Source: an uncultured Poribacteria bacterium (lineage in GTDB: Bacteria; Poribacteria; WGA-4E; WGA-3G). Taken from it: DNA of 64,000 nt. Within the stretch, counting starts at the first letter, position 1, and every line of letters starts with the position of its first letter. A model generated the notes under the pieces. The model was given only the letters and a program-made list of their open reading frames with translations, had not been told where the DNA came from and searched no databases. The translations under genes were made by a program, and so were the position numbers. Location: NCBI GenBank assembly GCA_951828515.1, contig OX639992.1, positions 5,000,217 through 5,064,216 of the forward strand, in the 5' to 3' direction. Of this stretch, positions 1 to 8,900 are shown piece by piece.

Positions 1-424
1 TAGCATCCTCTTTCTTAAACCGGAATTTTCCCAACCATTGCTTGTAATCACCGTTTGACGGCACGTTTCTGGCGGGATTCGAGCGCAATTGTCCAAGAGC
101 CAAGGCAATATTCTCAGCAACGGTGAGATTTTCAATCAGCATAAAGTGCTGATGCACCATACCGATACCGTTAGCAATCGCGTCTCGTGGTGACTTTGCG
201 CGTAACCTACGCTGCCACGCTTCGCGATCGGTAACATAGATCCGTCCACCCGATGGTTGGTAAAGACCGTAGATGAGGTTCATCAATGTGGACTTCCCCG
301 CCCCATTTTCTCCTAAAATCGCGTGGATTTCGCCGGCTCGTAACTCAAAATCGACGCCGTCAACAGCGGCAAAGTCGCCGAAAGTTTTCGTTATATTCCG
401 AAGTTCAAGGATGTTTTCTGCCAT
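1..424 (-). CDS. ABC transporter ATP-binding protein (partial, runs off left edge)
   Basis: About 141 residues are visible, starting with an ATG whose complement is at 422-424. The N-terminus reads MAENILELRNITKTFG and carries a Walker A GENGAGKS near residue 40. A Q-loop segment MVHQHFMLIENLTVAENIAL follows, wording typical of ATPases of the BMP/nucleoside (YufO/NupO-like) importer group and simple-sugar importers. It would energise uptake at the inner membrane. The three BMP-type binding proteins at 1.8-5.1 kb on the opposite strand are plausible partners. Permeases are not in view and may lie to the left. The signature motif and Walker B are beyond the edge. Confidence 0.9.
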   Translation of the reverse strand, partial: MAENILELRNITKTFGDFAAVDGVDFELRAGEIHAILGENGAGKSTLMNLIYGLYQPSGGRIYVTDREAWQRRLRAKSPRDAIANGIGMVHQHFMLIENLTVAENIALALGQLRSNPARNVPSNGDYKQWLGKFRFKKEDA

Positions 425-605
425 AGTTGTCAGTTGTTAGGTCGCTGTGCTTTCAGGGCGTTTCGCTGCGCTCCACTCTCAGTTATCAGGGCGTTCACTG
501 TGAGTAACTTCCTGTTTGAGGAGTTACCTTCAACAACACGTGACTGACAACTGGCAACTGAGAGGTTGACGGAATGAAATGGAGTCAACCGCCCTAATAA
601 CTATT
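425..605. repeat. Intergenic repeat of the ATCAGTTGTCAG family
   Basis: This short spacer holds degenerate copies of CAGTTGTCAGTT / AACTGACAACT and two AGGGCGTTT stretches. The same words recur in many spacers of the window (14.7, 38.5, 59.3, 60.1 and 62.0 kb). No gene is visible. Confidence 0.5.
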
Positions 606-1448
606 CTATTGTGTCCATTCTGCTGCTCTTGCTGTTGTTAGCTCGCCATCGTAAGCGATAACCCGAAGTGAAACTTTCCAACGCTCACCCGCCGGTGTTG
701 ATATCGACCCCGTCCACGTCGGATTATAGAGAGCCATCCCATAATCTCGTATAAACCATGGACCCCGAACATCTTTATTCAGGATTGTCATACAGACCCC
801 AAAGTGTCCATGTTCACTTAACATATTCTGGTAGGCAACGAAATCTGATTCACCTTCATGAACGACCTCGACACCCCCGTTACGTCCGTTATCGCCCAAC
901 ACAATACCGCCCATGACAGGCAGCAGTCTCGGTTCAACGCGGATACCGATGCTTCCGAACTTCGTCTGCGGATAGGTCGCAGCACCGTAGGACGCAATTT
1001 TTTCGCTCGTCATATCGCAGACGGTGGCATCCGCGAGCGCGTAAAGATTGACAGTACGGATTTCGTCAATCAACGGTTCTTCGTTCTCATCTCGCCAGAC
1101 AACATTTTGAACGAACTGAACACCATCCGCGTATGGGGTAATCTCAATCTCTTTTTGTGTGTCCATCCGTCCCAACTTCTCAAAAACCTTATCTGTGAAG
1201 GAACGACGGGGTGGCGATGCCCAGAAACCTGCCTCCCTTTCACCGACCTGTACAGGTCCTTGTCCAACAAAGATACCGTTATGGAAGGGATGATCGAAGG
1301 CGAACTCCTGAACAACGGTATGTCCTGCTGGTGTATAGAACGGAAAGACGAAGGGACGATAAAAATTCGCACCGACACCGCCCAAACAGCGACCCGTATC
1401 GTTTTGAACAACTAAATGGGTCTTGGCATTTATTTTTACTTCAAACAC
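606..1448 (-). CDS. DUF6807 (PmoA-like) family protein
   Basis: 280 aa with a GTG start at 1448, preceded by AGGAGCG about 10 nt upstream. The family is recognised from the N-terminal region with HPFHNGIFVGQG and the C-terminal GSIS..GERWKVSLRVIAYDG, and by similarity in layout to the protein at 29879-31024. Members are often labelled 'methane oxygenase PmoA', but that name is not supported by function. They usually sit beside carbohydrate catabolism genes in Planctomycetes-like and Poribacteria-like genomes. No signal peptide is seen, so it is likely cytoplasmic. It lies between the ABC ATPase (same strand) and the BMP genes (opposite strand). Function unknown. Confidence 0.75.
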   Translation of the reverse strand: MFEVKINAKTHLVVQNDTGRCLGGVGANFYRPFVFPFYTPAGHTVVQEFAFDHPFHNGIFVGQGPVQVGEREAGFWASPPRRSFTDKVFEKLGRMDTQKEIEITPYADGVQFVQNVVWRDENEEPLIDEIRTVNLYALADATVCDMTSEKIASYGAATYPQTKFGSIGIRVEPRLLPVMGGIVLGDNGRNGGVEVVHEGESDFVAYQNMLSEHGHFGVCMTILNKDVRGPWFIRDYGMALYNPTWTGSISTPAGERWKVSLRVIAYDGELTTARAAEWTQ

Positions 1449-1818
1449 GTATTTCTTACGCTCCTATTTATGTTAATCCTAAAAAGTATATGTAATTTGT
1501 GCAAGTATGTCAACAGAAATTCTGTAGAAATACGGATACATGGTGATTCAAATATCTCTCCTACAAAGTAGCAATCAGCAGTTGAGAAGTTAGAAGTTGT
1601 CTGAATCAGGATTTTGAGGTTTTCAGGATTAGGGAACGGGTGATAAATCATCCTACTACAAACAGAAGCGCGATAAATGCCTAATCAAGGGGCGCGAGTA
1701 GAACTACTCCTACAGGAGAAATAAATGCTTCAAATGCAATGTTATTGTCGCTTTACATTTTTCGCGTAAACATGTTATACTGTTCCAAACATTTCTGTAA
1801 AGAAGGAGAAATCTTGAA
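1449..1818. other. 370-bp intergenic region with the bmp promoter
   Basis: A divergent spacer. It holds the probable promoter for the BMP genes at 1752-1780 and a short motif GGGGCGCGAGTAGAACTACTCC near 1687. I see no gene in it. Confidence 0.6.
1752..1780 (+). promoter_or_regulatory. Probable sigma-70 promoter for the BMP cluster
   Basis: TTTACA at 1752-1757, a 17-bp spacer, then TTATAC at 1775-1780 (or TATACT with an 18-bp spacer). The GTG start of the first BMP gene lies about 40 nt downstream, behind AAGGAG at 1803-1808. Confidence 0.55.
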
Positions 1819-2880
1819 GTGATACAGACATTTTATAAGTTACGCAATAACGTTGCAATCTATGCATTATACTTGGGCATTTTCATCATTGGACTTATGC
1901 TAATCGGGAGCGCGAACCTTGAGGCAAAAGGGGAACCTGAAAAATTTAAGGTTGCCATGCTGCTTCCGGGTTCAATCAGTGATGCGGGTTGGAACGCTTT
2001 AGCGTATGAAGGGCTGAAAGCGATTGAGAAACAACTCGGCGCGGAAATCAGCCACGCTGAGACCCGAACCCCGACAGATCAGGAAGAACAATTCCGTGCC
2101 TACGCACTCGACGGTTACAACATGGTGTTCGGACACGGATACGAGTTTCAAGACCCCGCAAAGGCGGTCGCACCTGATTTTCCAGAAACGATTTTCATTA
2201 CGTCCTCCGGTGGCACGATTACCGACAACATCTCACCCGTCAACTTTCGTGTTGAGCAGGCTGCCTATCTGTTAGGGATGATCGCAGGATCGATGACCCA
2301 AACAAATAAACTCGGTGTGATGGGTGGGCAGAACATTCCATCTGTCAACAGCACGTTTATGGCGTTTGAAGGTGGCGCGAAAAGTGTGAATCCTGATATA
2401 GAAGTATCTTGGGTATACGTCGGAAACTGGGAGGATATCGGTAAAGGGAAGGAACTTGCCCTCGCACAGATTAATGAAAGCGTTGACTTCATTTTTCCGA
2501 ATGCAGATGCCGCGGGACTCGGTGCCTATGAGGCGGCTGAGATTTTTAATGAATCTGAAACTGCCCAAAAAGAGGGAAGAATGGTATACACCTTCGGCGC
2601 GAACCGTGACAAGAGTGATATATCTCCAACTGTGATTGCAAATGCAGTGATTACGCCGAACGCCTTTGTGAAAATCGCCACAATCGTTAAGGAAGGCAAG
2701 TTTAAGCCGCAGATTTATACATTCAACATGCTAACGGATGAGGCAATCACCCTCACCTATAGCCCAGCATTGAAGGATAAGGTGCCGGAAGCAGTGCAAA
2801 AAGCCGTTGCGGATGCGAAAGCCAAAATCCTCGCAGGCGAGTTGAAGGTACCACAAATCGACTTCAGTGAAGAGGACTAA
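1819..2880 (+). CDS. BMP-family ABC transporter substrate-binding protein, copy 1
   Basis: 353 aa with a GTG start at 1819 and AAGGAG 10 nt upstream. An N-terminal hydrophobic helix (about residues 14-33) anchors or exports it. No lipobox Cys is present, unlike the next gene. The BMP/PnrA-type periplasmic-binding fold starts at KFKVAMLLPGSISDAGWN, and GVMGGQNIPSVNSTFMAFEGGA is a family-like segment. Members bind nucleosides or related ligands for an ABC importer. It is first of three tandem paralogs and is probably co-transcribed with them. The ligand cannot be read from sequence. Confidence 0.88.
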   Translation: MIQTFYKLRNNVAIYALYLGIFIIGLMLIGSANLEAKGEPEKFKVAMLLPGSISDAGWNALAYEGLKAIEKQLGAEISHAETRTPTDQEEQFRAYALDGYNMVFGHGYEFQDPAKAVAPDFPETIFITSSGGTITDNISPVNFRVEQAAYLLGMIAGSMTQTNKLGVMGGQNIPSVNSTFMAFEGGAKSVNPDIEVSWVYVGNWEDIGKGKELALAQINESVDFIFPNADAAGLGAYEAAEIFNESETAQKEGRMVYTFGANRDKSDISPTVIANAVITPNAFVKIATIVKEGKFKPQIYTFNMLTDEAITLTYSPALKDKVPEAVQKAVADAKAKILAGELKVPQIDFSEED

Positions 2881-2912
2881 CCTATCCTTAACAGCACAGG
2901 AAGATCCACCAC

Positions 2913-3992
2913 ATGACACGACGGATGTATTGGAAATTGGCAGATAGTCTTGTAAGTTCCACCCTAACCCTATGTCTTTTGGCAATCGGATTTATGTTGG
3001 GTTGTGAGAGACTTCAGGATAGCAGCAAAATTATCCATACGCCAGAGCCAGAGACGCTCAAGGTCGGTATGCTTCTGCCGGGTTCTATTAGCGATCAAGG
3101 ATGGAATGCCTTGGCGCACGATGGATTAAAAGCGATTGAAGCGGAGTTAGGGGCGGAAATTAGCTATGTTGAAAGCCTCACCCCTGCTGATTGGGAAGCA
3201 GATTTTCGTTCCTATGCGATGCAAGGGTATAATCTCATTTTCGGGCACGGCTACGAGTATCAGGAAGCAGCAATAGCGGTCGCACAAGACCATCCTGAGA
3301 TCGTTTTTATTACGTCCGCCGGGGCAAGTGGGGCGATTCGCGAGAACGTCTCACCCATCGTCTTTCGGCTCGAACAAGCCACGTATCTCTTGGGCATAAT
3401 ATCCGGTATGATGACGCAAACTGATAAGATCGGTATTATCGGTGGGCAGGAACTCCCTTCTGGCAGTAGCACATTTATGGCGTTTGAAGGTGGCGTAAAA
3501 AGCGTTAACCCTGACGCAGTCGTGCAACGCGACTATGTGGAAGACTGGGAAAACATTCCCAAGGCAAGAGAACTGGCACTCGCACAGATACAAGAAGGTG
3601 TTGATTTTATTTTTCACAACGCGAATGAGGCTGGAATCGGGGTGTTTGAAGCAGTCGTCTCGGCACAGGATTCTGGCAAAACCGTTTATTCCTTCGGTGC
3701 CAACCGAGACCAAAGTGCTGTTTCCCCTCGGGCAGTGCTCGCCAATGCCGTAATTACGCCGAGAGCCTACGTACAACTCGCGACGGCTGTCAAAAACGGG
3801 ACTTTTAAATCTAAACTCTATGTCTTTACAATGACAACCGATGGTGCAATCGCTTTAACGTATAACCCAGAACTGAGGGATCAGGTACCTGGAAATGTGC
3901 AGCAAAAAGTTGAAGAGACGAGACTGCAAATCCTCGCGGGTACATTGGAAGTCCCGCAAATTGATTTCACTGCAGGAGATAACGCAGAATAA
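2913..3992 (+). CDS. BMP-family substrate-binding lipoprotein, copy 2
   Basis: 359 aa, 32 bp after copy 1, with AGGAAG upstream of the ATG. The N-terminal helix ends in GFMLGCE, a lipobox with the Cys near residue 30, so this copy is probably a lipoprotein. The mature part begins LKVGMLLPGSISDQGWN and aligns end to end with copies 1 and 3, including FGHGYEYQ and the C-terminal LEVPQIDF. It is the most diverged of the three at the N-terminus. Tandem duplication with change of anchoring suggests related but different ligands or expression. Confidence 0.88.
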   Translation: MTRRMYWKLADSLVSSTLTLCLLAIGFMLGCERLQDSSKIIHTPEPETLKVGMLLPGSISDQGWNALAHDGLKAIEAELGAEISYVESLTPADWEADFRSYAMQGYNLIFGHGYEYQEAAIAVAQDHPEIVFITSAGASGAIRENVSPIVFRLEQATYLLGIISGMMTQTDKIGIIGGQELPSGSSTFMAFEGGVKSVNPDAVVQRDYVEDWENIPKARELALAQIQEGVDFIFHNANEAGIGVFEAVVSAQDSGKTVYSFGANRDQSAVSPRAVLANAVITPRAYVQLATAVKNGTFKSKLYVFTMTTDGAIALTYNPELRDQVPGNVQQKVEETRLQILAGTLEVPQIDFTAGDNAE

Positions 3993-4088
3993 AAATTGTT
4001 AACTACCAGCAGTCAGCAGTCAGAAATATCTCAAAAAATTTCTATAAATACATATGCCTATGCCATTAGGCAAGGGAGGAAAATTTAC

Positions 4089-5135
4089 GTGAAACAAATG
4101 ACTCGTAAATCGGAATACGGCATTGCAATCTATGTCCTACTTCTATCTCTTATCGCAATTGGACTTATACTCATTGGAAATACGGAGCTCGATGCGAAAG
4201 GACCTGAGAAATTCAAAGTTGCTTTGCTTTTACCCGCCTCTATCACAGATGGAGGATGGAACGCTTTCGCTTATGATGGACTCAAAGCGATAGAAAAGGA
4301 GTTAGGCGCGGAAATTAGCCACGTTGAGAGCCGAACTCCCACTGATCAGGAAGCACACTTTCGCGATTATGCCATGGATGGGTATCAGCTTGTTTTTGGA
4401 CACGGCTTTGGATATCAGGATCCTGCGAAACAAGTTGCCCCAGATTTCCCTGAAACAGTTTTTATTACATCAACCGGTAACACCGTCACCGATAACATAG
4501 CTCCAATAGTTTTCGCGATTGAGGAACCTGTTTACTTGTTAGGGGTTATAGCCGGATCGATGACCCAAACAAACAAAATCGGTATTGTCGGTGGACAAAA
4601 CATCTCTGCTATCAATAGTATGTTCAGTGCATTTGAACAGGGGGCAAAGAGTGTTAACCCTGATATCGTGGTTCGTCGGGCGTATGTCGGCAATTGGTCG
4701 GACATCGGTAAAGGCAAGGAACTCGCCCTTGCGCATATTAATGAAGGCAGCGATTTTCTCTTTCCAGTTGCGGATGTCGCAGGACTCGGCGTTTTTCAAG
4801 CCGTAGAAGCTGCACAAGCCGATGGAAAGACCGTCTATGCCTTCGGGGTATATCGAGACCAAAGCGAGTTGTCCCCTACAACTATAGTCGCGAGTGCCAT
4901 TGTTACACCCAAGGTGTTTGTAAAACTCGCCAAGGTTGTAATGGAAGGAACCTTTGAACCGCAACCCTATCGCTTCACTATGGCAGAAGATGAAGCACTT
5001 ACTTACGTCTATAATCCTGCCTTGAAGGATAAGGTGCCAGAGACGGTGCAAAAAGTCGTTGAGGACACAAAAGCCAAAGTCATTGCTGGCGAATTGAAGG
5101 TGTCGCAAACTTATTTGACTGAACCGCACGAATAA
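4089..5135 (+). CDS. BMP-family substrate-binding protein, copy 3
   Basis: 348 aa from a GTG at 4089, chosen because GGAGGA lies at 4075-4080. The reading frame is open upstream to 3996, but that part is translated spacer repeat (CAGCAGTCAGCAGTCAG). An N-terminal membrane helix is followed by KFKVALLLPASITDGGWN and the same fold as copies 1 and 2, closest to copy 1. No lipobox is seen. It is last gene of the tandem trio and lies 40 bp before the formate dehydrogenase gene. Confidence 0.87.
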   Translation: MKQMTRKSEYGIAIYVLLLSLIAIGLILIGNTELDAKGPEKFKVALLLPASITDGGWNAFAYDGLKAIEKELGAEISHVESRTPTDQEAHFRDYAMDGYQLVFGHGFGYQDPAKQVAPDFPETVFITSTGNTVTDNIAPIVFAIEEPVYLLGVIAGSMTQTNKIGIVGGQNISAINSMFSAFEQGAKSVNPDIVVRRAYVGNWSDIGKGKELALAHINEGSDFLFPVADVAGLGVFQAVEAAQADGKTVYAFGVYRDQSELSPTTIVASAIVTPKVFVKLAKVVMEGTFEPQPYRFTMAEDEALTYVYNPALKDKVPETVQKVVEDTKAKVIAGELKVSQTYLTEPHE

Positions 5136-5175
5136 TCTCTGTAAGATCCGTAAATCTGTATTTGGGGTATGCATC

Positions 5176-7944
5176 ATGACGCACACAATGGAAATTGACG
5201 GTGTGGAAGTTACCTTTTCTGAGGGTGAAACGATCCTTGAGATTGCTAACAGAAGCGCGCAGCACCTTGTAAAGTCCGAGCAGGGGGACATGTCTGTAGG
5301 GGCGCAACGCCATCAAAAAGAAATTCCAACGCTCTGCTACGACCCAAGGCTTGAGCCTTTCGGTGGATGTCGCCTTTGTATCGTCGAAGTAGAAGGTGCG
5401 CGAAATCCGGTGGCGTCTTGCACGACGAAAGCCACACCAGGGATGGTCGTCCGCACAGCGACCGATACAATAGAGGCGTACCGGAAGACCCTGCTCGAAA
5501 TGGTTGTCAGCGAGAATCGTGAAGTCGATGTGTCTCCACTGCGTGGTTATGCATCTGGCGAACTCACAGACCTCCGGGATAGGTATGAAATTGACGGTAC
5601 ACGTATAACGGGCACAACATCTGGCGTGAATAAAACCGATGAAAATCCGTTCATTCTCAGGGATTATGAACTCTGTATCTCCTGTTATCGGTGTGTCCGC
5701 GTCTGTGCTGAACAAGAAGGCGATCATGCCATCAACGTTATGAATCGCGGTTTCCATACACAGATTACGACTGAATTTGACGGACTTCTCAGGGACTCCG
5801 CCTGCACCTTCTGTGGACAGTGTATCCAAACCTGTCCGACAGGGGCACTCGGTGACAAAAAAGCACTCCGCGCGGTTGATGAGATAGCCGACGTTGTGCC
5901 TGACAAAACTCGCACAATCTGTCCTTACTGTGGGGTGGGATGTTCTGTTGATGTACTAACGAAAAACGAAAAAATCGTCGGTATCCACCCCGCAATGGAT
6001 GGACCCGCCAATCAAGGCGCGCTCTGTGTTAAAGGTCAGTTTGCTTACGACTTCGTCCAGCATCCCGACCGACTGAAAACACCACTCGTCCGCCGAGAAG
6101 ATGGAGAACTCCACGAAGCCACATGGGAACATGCTCTTGACAAAGCCGCTGAGGGATACCGGAAAGTCTATGCTGAACACGGTAGACATAGCATCTACGG
6201 CGTCGCCTCTGGGCGCGCCCCGAGTGAAGCGGCATATCTCATGCAGAAATTTATCCGTGCTGGGTTCGGAACGAATTACATCGACAACTGTAGCCGTGCC
6301 TGACACGCCCCGACCGTTGCCGGTCTGGCAGCGACAATCGGACGTGGCGCGATGTCGAATCCGCTCGTTGATATGCAGAAACCGGATGTAATTTTCTGTA
6401 TCGGCACGAATATGACAGAGTGCCATCCTGTTGCGGCGACGGGATTAAAAAAGGCGGTCGCCCGCGGTGCTAAACTCATCGTCGCCGATCCGAGACGCAT
6501 CGGATTAGCGGAGATGTCGGATCTCTTCTTGCCGCTCCGCGTCGGTTCGGATACAGCATTGCTTCTCGGAATGGCACACGTGATCGCTCGTGAAGGCTTA
6601 ATTGATGAAGAATTCATCAAAGGTCGCACGACAGGGTTTGATGAATTCTTCGAGCATCTCAGTCAATGGACCCCAGAATGGGCAGAAGAGATCACTGAGG
6701 TACCAGCGAAGGATATTGAAAAAGCGGCAATGTGGTATGGTACCGCAAACAGAGGTGCTATCTACTATACGTTAGGGATCACGGAGCATATCTGTGGCGT
6801 TGAGAACGTGCAGAGTCTCTGCAATCTTGCCCTGATGACCGGTAATATCGGGCGAGAGGGCACAGGTATCAATCCGATGCGTGGGCAGAACAACATTCAA
6901 GGTGCAGGCGATAGCGGCGCATTGCCGAACAATTACCCCGGCTTCCAAGCCGTCACGGATCCAGAATATCAGGCGAAGTTCAAAGCCGCTTATGGCAAAG
7001 AGGTTGACTTGGAGAAAGGTATCACCAAAGTCACTGCCTTAGAACTCTGCGGTGACAGTATCCATGCGATGCTGATTGATGGCGAAAACACATTGCTATC
7101 GGATCCGGATCGGGAGCATTGTGAACACGCGCTTCGTTCGTTGGAACATCTCGTTGTTATTGACATCTTCCTCACTGAAACAGCGGAACTCGCCGATGTC
7201 GTGCTACCAGCAACCGCATGGGGTGAGACGGACGGGATCTGTACGAACACGGAGCGTCGCGTCCAACGGCTGCGCGCTGCAGTCCCACCTCTGGGTGAGG
7301 CAAAACCGGATTGGTGGATTATCTGTCAAATCGCGCAACGTCTCGGTTTAAAAGGCTTCGATTATGACACCCCAGAACCGATCTTCAACGAACTCTGCGA
7401 ACTTTCACCGATTTATGCCGGATTGGATTGGGAACGTATCGACAAAGGTGCCACAGATATTGTAAACAATCAGTGGCCCGTGCCGCACAAAGAACATCCC
7501 GGCACACCGAGATTACACGAAGAAACGTTCACGAACGGACGCGGTATCTTTTCCAACGTGCATTACCGAGATCCCGCTGAGACGATTAGCGATGATTTCC
7601 CCGTATGGCTCACAACGGGGAGACGCTTACAATCCTATCATACGCGCACACAGACGGGTAGGGCAGAGGGAATTGATTACCTCTTGCCGGAAGAATCACT
7701 GGAAGTGAATCCTACTGACATTGAGAAATGGAAATTGACGGACGGGGAATGGTGCAAAATGAGCAGTGCACGTGGAAGTATCACTATCAAAGTAAAAGCG
7801 ACGAACCGTTCGCCGCGCGGCACAGTCTTCGCAAGTTTCAGCTTCGCAGATGTTCCTGTCAACCTATTGACCGGTTCTGGCTACGATCCAGTTACCCATA
7901 CCGCCGAGTTAAAAGTGTGTCCGGTGCGCTTAGAGCCGCTTTAA
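5176..7944 (+). CDS. fdhA: Selenocysteine-containing NAD-linked formate dehydrogenase, alpha subunit
   Basis: One 922-residue gene interrupted only by an in-frame TGA at 6301-6303, read as selenocysteine 376 in NCSRA-U-HAPTVAG, the active-site context of formate dehydrogenases. The N-terminal [2Fe-2S] domain has Cys54, 65, 68 and 82. A ferredoxin-like pair of [4Fe-4S] clusters follows (C167/170/173/177 and C210/213/216/220), then the Mo/W-bis-MGD domain with its own cluster (C249, 252, 256, 284). It oxidises formate to CO2 and passes electrons to an NADH-type module, probably the protein at 36823-38454. A SECIS hairpin follows the UGA. selABC and tRNA-Sec are not in this window. Confidence 0.95.
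6301..6346 (+). promoter_or_regulatory. SECIS element for UGA recoding in fdhA
   Basis: It begins at the UGA codon. The apical stem CGTTGCC (6315-6321) pairs with GGCAGCG (6327-6333) around the loop GGTCT. A middle stem CCGA (6310-6313) pairs with TCGG (6338-6341), and a lower stem CACG (6304-6307) pairs with CGTG (6343-6346). Loop sequence and placement closely match the E. coli fdhF SECIS bound by SelB. Confidence 0.93.
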
Positions 7945-7979
7945 TATTTTTGGCACACAAGAAGCATAGGAGACTCTCT

Positions 7980-8171
7980 ATGAAAACGCAAAAGTACATT
8001 TATTGGCAAGATGAAACAGTTTTTATCGGATATTTGGAGGCGTATCCCGATTATTGGACGCAAGGAGAAACCTTTGAAGCCTTAGAGGAAAACCTCCTGG
8101 ATCTTTACAAGGAACTTACGAGTGGGGCTATTCCGTGTGTTCGAAAGATTGCCGAGTTGCAGATTGCATGA
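7980..8171 (+). CDS. hicB: HicB-family antitoxin
   Basis: 63 aa with ATG at 7980 and AGGAGA upstream. The protein is the small partial RNase-H-like HicB core: IYWQDETVFIGYLEAYPDYWTQGET followed by an EALEENLLDLYKEL helix. No C-terminal DNA-binding domain is present, so autoregulation may be weak or depend on a partner. Its stop overlaps the hicA start (ATGA). The antitoxin-first order differs from the more common hicA-hicB order. It starts 36 bp after fdhA and could share its transcript. Confidence 0.85.
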   Translation: MKTQKYIYWQDETVFIGYLEAYPDYWTQGETFEALEENLLDLYKELTSGAIPCVRKIAELQIA

Positions 8172-8344
8172 AAAGACAAAACTTGATTCGTGAGTTAAAA
8201 AAGATAGGGTGTGTCCTTATTCGTCATGGTGCGAAGCATGATTGGTATCAGAATCCGAACACTCGCGTTTCTCAACCGGTGCCGTGCCACAGGGAAATTA
8301 AAGATGTGTTAGCAAAACACATTCTTAAAATGCTTAGGGATTAA
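8168..8344 (+). CDS. hicA: HicA-family mRNA interferase toxin
   Basis: 58 aa starting at the ATG that overlaps the hicB stop by four bases. It carries the HicA double-stranded RNA-binding-like fold, with GCVLIRHGAKHDWY (catalytic His in G-x-x-H) and the C-terminal PVPCHREIKDVLAKHILKML. HicA cleaves mRNA unless bound by HicB. The reading frame is intact, so the pair is probably functional. Confidence 0.87.
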   Translation: MKRQNLIRELKKIGCVLIRHGAKHDWYQNPNTRVSQPVPCHREIKDVLAKHILKMLRD

Positions 8345-8356
8345 AGGAGATTTTGT

Positions 8357-8662
8357 ATGACTTGGAAATCACAATGGTCAGAACAGCACACAGACGCTGA
8401 TGCCTTAAAACAACAGTTAAAATCTGAAGGCTTTGATGCCTACGAATGGACAGGCCGTCCGGGCGGTGCCTATCTCGATTATATTCACACGCAAGATGAA
8501 GTCGTCTGTGTGTTGGCTGGCACGGCTGATGTGAAGGTTGCCGATGAACAAGGCACAGTCGAACCCGGCGACCGGATGGATGTCCCCGCGAACACGTATC
8601 ATTCCATCACTGTCACAGGCGAGGCACCATTAGTGGTCTTGACAGGGATGCGAAGAAATTAA
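8357..8662 (+). CDS. Cupin-domain protein
   Basis: 101 aa with AAAGGAGA before the ATG, 12 bp after hicA. A single small cupin barrel is indicated by GGAYLDYIHTQDEVVCVLAG...VEPGDRMDVPANTYHSI. The first motif has H and E positions (IHTQDE) and the second has the terminal His (YHSI), so a metal site is plausible. The substrate is not predictable. It probably belongs to the same transcript as hicBA. Confidence 0.75.
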   Translation: MTWKSQWSEQHTDADALKQQLKSEGFDAYEWTGRPGGAYLDYIHTQDEVVCVLAGTADVKVADEQGTVEPGDRMDVPANTYHSITVTGEAPLVVLTGMRRN

Positions 8663-8728
8663 GACTTTTTAATAGGGCTTACGCACCGTCCTTTACTTAT
8701 CCGCATCACAAGTAAACTCTTCCGACCC

Positions 8729-8890
8729 AACTCAGGACCGTAGTCCGTAATGAAATGGAGGTGTTTTTGCTTGGGGTGTTTTTGCTTGGGCGTTTCCCTT
8801 GATAGGGCGTTTCCCTTTCTTCAGATAGGAGGAAGACATGCTGTGCATGAAACCTGCTTCATTACTCCGCAAGGTAAAATAAAAAAGGAA
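8729..8890 (+). repeat. Composite leader repeat before pepA
   Basis: Positions 8729-8761 hold a 33-bp sequence repeated exactly at 41347-41379 (it contains GGACCGTAGTCC, a small hairpin, and ends AATGGAGG). Two copies of GTGTTTTTGCTTGG with GGGCGTTTCCC follow (8761-8813). The module ends in CTCCGCAAGGTAAAAT (8865-8880), the same block found before several other start codons. Confidence 0.75.
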
Positions 8891-8900
8891 AATTAGAAAT

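Noticed and set aside
858-1415. 185-codon plus-strand open frame opposite the DUF6807 gene
   Set aside because: It is the antisense of a recognisable protein and has no family features of its own.
6301-6352. TGA that appears to split formate dehydrogenase into two genes
   Set aside because: Frame is kept on both sides, the context matches the FDH Sec site, and a SECIS hairpin follows. It is a Sec codon, not a stop or frameshift.
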